Source: Bacteroidaceae bacterium
GTDB taxonomy: Bacteria; Bacteroidota; Bacteroidia; Bacteroidales; Bacteroidaceae
Direction of reading: 5' to 3'
DNA: 9,069 bases
NCBI GenBank assembly: GCA_023227685.1
Contig: JALNVG010000091.1
Location: forward strand, 1 to 9,069
In this document: positions 6,556 to 9,069 of the stretch, in pieces
Position numbering within the stretch: the stretch's first letter is position 1
How the letters are laid out: each line of letters begins with the position of its first letter
Notes under the pieces: generated by a model
What the model was told of the DNA's origin: nothing
Database searches by the model: none
The model's input: only the letters and a program-made list of their open reading frames with translations
Made by a program: the position numbers and the translations under genes

Positions 6556-7440
6556 ATGTCCCAAGCAATTGAACAATTAAACTTGTTGCTGTTAAATGTT
6601 GGATTAGCCATACACAATGCAGACTGGAATTGGAAAGATGTCAGTAGTCCGTTTGCACGATTGTATTATGTGACTGAAGGAAAAGCTAGGATTATCCTGC
6701 CTGACAGCACTCAAGATTTAACACCAGGTCACCTCTATCTCATTCCGGCCTTTGTCACGCACAGCTATCAATGCAATTCCCTCTTCGGCCATTACTACCT
6801 GCATATTTACGAAGATCACCGATCAGAATCCGGTTTATTGGAAGATTGGGACTTTCCCGTTGAAGTAGTAGCTAAAGATATTGATATTGAATTAATGCAG
6901 AGACTCTGCGAAATCAATCCAGCCATGCGTTTACAACAATCCAATCCCACAACCTATGACAATAATCCGACATTTATACAAAACATTATCAAAAATAAAC
7001 AACGCACCTTTTGTAATAAAGTCGAATCAAGAGGTATTATCTATCAACTCATTTCTCGTTTTTTGAAAGAAGCAAAACCAAAGGCTAAGGTCAGCGATAA
7101 TCGCATACAAGAAGTACTCTCCTATATTCGCAAAAATATTTTCAAACAGATAGACATTAATACTTTATCGGAAATTTCGGATCTGTCAAATGATCATTTC
7201 ATCCGTCTTTTTAAGAAAGAAGTAGGAAACACACCCATTCAATACATCAACCAAAAAAAAATAGAAAAAGCTCAACTAATACTCATCACAGATAATATAC
7301 CCATCAAGAATATCGCTTATATGTTAGCTTTTGAAGATCAATCCTATTTCAACCGATTGTTCAAGAAAACAGTTGGACTCACCCCACAAAAATACAGAGA
7401 CTCATATATACCAAAAGAAAACACCTATCTTTGCATTTAA
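6556..7440 (+). CDS. AraC-family transcription regulator with cupin-like sensor domain
   Basis: A cytoplasmic DNA-binding regulator of 294 residues. The N-terminal part (about 30-90) has the small beta-barrel pattern of AraC-type sugar sensors: LYYVTEGKARIILP, then LTPGHLYLIPAFVTHSY, in which the PGHLYLIP turn and a following His are typical. The C-terminal part (about 182-283) carries two helix-turn-helix units: DINTLSEISDLSNDHFIRLFKKEVG near 200-224 and IKNIAYMLAFEDQSYFNRLFKK near 250-271, followed by GLTPQKYRD (274-282), the family's usual ending. It is transcribed divergently from the fucose operon across a 300-base control region with repeats, so it most likely activates that operon in response to L-fucose or a derivative. 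It is unrelated to FucR of E. coli, which is of the DeoR type. Effector and target are inferred from position. Confidence 0.9.
   Translation: MSQAIEQLNLLLLNVGLAIHNADWNWKDVSSPFARLYYVTEGKARIILPDSTQDLTPGHLYLIPAFVTHSYQCNSLFGHYYLHIYEDHRSESGLLEDWDFPVEVVAKDIDIELMQRLCEINPAMRLQQSNPTTYDNNPTFIQNIIKNKQRTFCNKVESRGIIYQLISRFLKEAKPKAKVSDNRIQEVLSYIRKNIFKQIDINTLSEISDLSNDHFIRLFKKEVGNTPIQYINQKKIEKAQLILITDNIPIKNIAYMLAFEDQSYFNRLFKKTVGLTPQKYRDSYIPKENTYLCI
7426..7433 (+). promoter_or_regulatory. Candidate -7 box for menA inside the regulator gene
   Basis: TATCTTTG matches TAnnTTTG and is followed by CA, a common context in Bacteroides promoters. It lies 26 bases before the menA ATG, within the last codons of the AraC-type gene. 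It would give menA its own start with a leader of about 20 bases. Confidence 0.55.
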
Positions 7441-7459
7441 AAACTTAAAGCAAGACGAA

Positions 7460-8353
7460 ATGAAAGAAATAAAACATAACTCATTATATGCGTGGATACT
7501 CGCTTCACGTCCCAAAACATTAACAGCTTCAGCAACACCTATTATTATCGGCTCAGCTCTGGCTTACATGAACGGAAAATTCAACTGGAAACCTGCATTA
7601 GCTTGCCTCCTCTTTGCAAGTCTGATGCAAATAGCCGCTAATCTTATAAACGATCTCATCGACTTCTTAAAAGGAATAGACAGCAAAGATCGCATTGGTC
7701 CCGAACGAACCGTTGCACAAGGATGGCTATCCGCAAGGGCGATCAAAACAGGAATAGGAATTACTCTAATAATGGCTTGTCTGATTGGCTGTACTCTCAT
7801 CCTTTACGGCGGTTGGCAACTGATATTTATCGGCGTCATTTGTGTCTTATTTGCCTTTTTATACACTGGCGGTCCATATTCCCTATCCTATCACGGCTGG
7901 GGAGATTTGCTGGTAATCGTCTTCTTTGGATTCGTACCCGTTGGCGGGACCTACTATGTACAAGCGCTTGATTACACAATAGACACTTTCATAGCCTCAC
8001 TAGTTTGCGGTCTGGTCATCGACACCATGTTAGTGGTTAATAACTATCGCGACCGCGACACTGACAGCGAAAGTGGGAAAAGGACCATCATCGTACGCTT
8101 TGGCGAGCGTTTCGGCAGTCGATTATATTTTTCACTCGGTGTTATTGCCGTTCTGCTTTGCAGCTGGTTCGCCACAGAAGGTCACTGGTTTGCTGCCATT
8201 CTGCCATTGCTATATCTTCTTCCTCATTATTTCACTTGGAGGGAGATGATCAAAATTCACAATGGCGCAGCGTTGAATAAAATATTTGCTGAAAACTCAC
8301 GCAACATGCTGCTCATGGGATTCCTCCTATCTGTTGGTTTTATACTCGGATAA
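7460..8353 (+). CDS. menA: 1,4-dihydroxy-2-naphthoate polyprenyltransferase
   Basis: Integral membrane enzyme of menaquinone synthesis that joins a polyprenyl chain to 1,4-dihydroxy-2-naphthoate with loss of CO2. The 297-residue product has about eight to nine hydrophobic segments and both Asp-rich motifs of the UbiA superfamily. The first is NLINDLIDFLKGID (61-74), followed by RIGPERTV, in which a GP.R sequence is typical of MenA. The second is NNYRDRDTDSESGKRTI (194-210). An early SRPKTLTASATP block (16-27) also fits MenA. The start at 7460 gives the normal N-terminus; an in-frame ATG at 7331 would overlap the regulator by more than 100 bases. It lies 19 bases after the regulator but probably has its own promoter, so the pairing with fucose control is likely accidental. 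Menaquinone is the quinone expected in an anaerobic Bacteroidales respiratory chain. Confidence 0.94.
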   Translation: MKEIKHNSLYAWILASRPKTLTASATPIIIGSALAYMNGKFNWKPALACLLFASLMQIAANLINDLIDFLKGIDSKDRIGPERTVAQGWLSARAIKTGIGITLIMACLIGCTLILYGGWQLIFIGVICVLFAFLYTGGPYSLSYHGWGDLLVIVFFGFVPVGGTYYVQALDYTIDTFIASLVCGLVIDTMLVVNNYRDRDTDSESGKRTIIVRFGERFGSRLYFSLGVIAVLLCSWFATEGHWFAAILPLLYLLPHYFTWREMIKIHNGAALNKIFAENSRNMLLMGFLLSVGFILG

Positions 8354-8355
8354 AG

Positions 8356-8865
8356 TTAGGGGACCTTTATGTTTTTTTCACCCAACTCTATGACTTCCAT
8401 GTCCTTAAACGTACCTTCATCAATAACAAAGCGAACAAGCGTTCGCACCTGATGAAACCCTGATATTCCGGCAGCTCCGGGATTGATATGCAACATGCCC
8501 AATGTTTTATCGTATTTCACCTTTAATATATGCGAATGTCCGCTGATAAAGAGTTTAGGCGGACAGGACAAAATGCTACCCGCTATTGAAGGGTCATATC
8601 TACCGGGATATCCGCCGATATGCTTCATCAGAATCTCTGCCCCCTCAACCGTAAACCGATTGACCAAAGGAAAAGTTTGCCTGATATCTTGTCCGTCACA
8701 ATTGCCGTAAACACCTCGAAGCGGGCGAAAAGCCGATAGTTTATCAACAATTTCCATTGAACCGAAATCTCCGGCATGCCAGATCTCATCGCAATCCTTA
8801 AAATATTCCAAATATCTTTTATCCCAATATGCATGAGTATCCGACAGCAATCCTATTTTCTTCAT
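8356..8865 (-). CDS. Metallophosphoesterase, YfcE/MJ0936 type
   Basis: A cytoplasmic two-metal phosphodiesterase of 169 residues, close to the usual length of this compact family. The metal-binding motifs appear in order: SDTH (Asp9, His11), HAGD (Asp33), GNCD (Asn55), the KHIGG turn (His82), and GHSH (His110, His112), followed by the family ending HINPGA (127-132). YfcE and MJ0936 hydrolyse artificial phosphodiesters in vitro; a firm natural substrate is not generally established. The start at 8865 places MKKIGLLSDTH at the N-terminus as in relatives; an ATG at 8955 would overlap the ppk1 start. It converges on menA with a 2-base gap and diverges from ppk1. A candidate promoter lies at 8904-8911. 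Confidence 0.92.
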   Translation of the reverse strand: MKKIGLLSDTHAYWDKRYLEYFKDCDEIWHAGDFGSMEIVDKLSAFRPLRGVYGNCDGQDIRQTFPLVNRFTVEGAEILMKHIGGYPGRYDPSIAGSILSCPPKLFISGHSHILKVKYDKTLGMLHINPGAAGISGFHQVRTLVRFVIDEGTFKDMEVIELGEKNIKVP

Positions 8866-8903
8866 ATTTGTACTTATTTTTATAATCTCTTTTTTTTTCA
8901 CAA

Positions 8904-8911
8904 CAAATATA
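8904..8911 (-). promoter_or_regulatory. Candidate -7 box for the metallophosphoesterase
   Basis: Minus-strand TATATTTG, 38 bases before the phosphoesterase ATG, matches TAnnTTTG. It is separated by one base from the identical box on the other strand that serves ppk1. No clear TTTG -33 element is present; its expected position falls in the ppk1 leader. Confidence 0.55.
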
Positions 8912-8912
8912 C

Positions 8913-8920
8913 TATATTTG
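8913..8920 (+). promoter_or_regulatory. Candidate -7 box for ppk1
   Basis: TATATTTG matches TAnnTTTG and lies 17 bases before the ppk1 ATG, giving a very short leader of roughly a dozen bases. The expected -33 position falls in a T-run (about 8888-8898), which partly resembles TTTG. Confidence 0.55.
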
Positions 8921-8937
8921 AGACATACTTTGGAACT

Positions 8938-9069
8938 ATGGGAAATATTTATCAATATTTCGAACGAGATATCAGCTGGCTATCCTTCAATTATCGAGTA
9001 CTTCTCGAGGCTGAAGACGAGCAGTTACCTCTTTATGAACGCATTAATTTCATTTCCATTTACTCATCC
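8938..9069 (+). CDS. ppk1: Polyphosphate kinase, N-terminal fragment (cut by window edge)
   Basis: Only the first 44 codons are present and the frame is open at the right edge. The visible part matches the start of PPK1: RDISWLSFNYRVLLEAED (10-27), then LPLYERINFISIYSS (30-44), which corresponds to the conserved block leading into the SSNLDEFF motif just outside the window. PPK1 makes inorganic polyphosphate from ATP and is reversible. The catalytic histidines lie beyond the window. It is transcribed divergently from the metallophosphoesterase, with a start only 17 bases after the -7 box. Confidence 0.9.
   Translation, partial: MGNIYQYFERDISWLSFNYRVLLEAEDEQLPLYERINFISIYSS

Noticed and set aside
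8354..8390. Weak inverted repeat GTTAGGG...CCCAAC after menA as a terminator.
   Set aside because: The arms are only six bases with a bulge, lie inside the phosphoesterase gene and have no T-run at the right place.
8866..8955. Longer phosphoesterase starting at the ATG at 8955.
   Set aside because: It would overlap the ppk1 start and both -7 boxes; family members begin at the short form's MKKIGLLSDTH.

Overview
The window looks like chromosomal DNA of a Bacteroidales bacterium, probably Bacteroides or a close relative. The evidence is the moderately AT-rich sequence, the repeated TAnnTTTG boxes (the -7 element of the Bacteroidetes primary sigma factor) placed just before genes, start codons without clear Shine-Dalgarno sequences, and the protein families present. 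The species cannot be named from the sequence alone.

Bases 1-714 hold one doubtful small membrane-protein frame (125-412, minus strand) and an intergenic stretch. That stretch carries a strong hairpin terminator (596-637) and a weaker hairpin (648-673), both placed to end the operon that lies to the right. I see no gene in 1-124.

Bases 715-6255 form one minus-strand run of five closely spaced genes. In transcription order they are: an L-fucose:H+ symporter of the FucP family, an aldo/keto reductase, a zinc-dependent medium-chain dehydrogenase, a 159-residue protein that I read as a divergent RbsD/FucU-type sugar mutarotase, and a secreted GH29 alpha-L-fucosidase. The likely logic is release of L-fucose in the periplasm, import, anomer interconversion, then redox chemistry on the sugar or on a breakdown product. 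The classical isomerase, kinase and aldolase (FucI, FucK, FucA) are absent here. Two oxidoreductases occupy the place where they would be expected, and this is the most interesting feature of the window.

Bases 6256-6555 are a divergent control region with a -7 box for each direction, four GATAAG hexamers and a pair of gapped direct repeats. Bases 6556-7440 encode an AraC-family regulator with a cupin-like N-terminus, the obvious candidate controller of the operon.

Bases 7460-9069 are housekeeping. menA (menaquinone synthesis) follows the regulator by 19 bases but has its own -7 box inside the end of the regulator gene. A YfcE/MJ0936-type metallophosphoesterase converges on menA with a 2-base gap. 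The start of ppk1 (polyphosphate kinase) runs off the right edge. The phosphoesterase and ppk1 diverge from a 17-base palindrome made of two abutting -7 boxes. No tRNA, rRNA, CRISPR array, insertion sequence or phage gene was seen.
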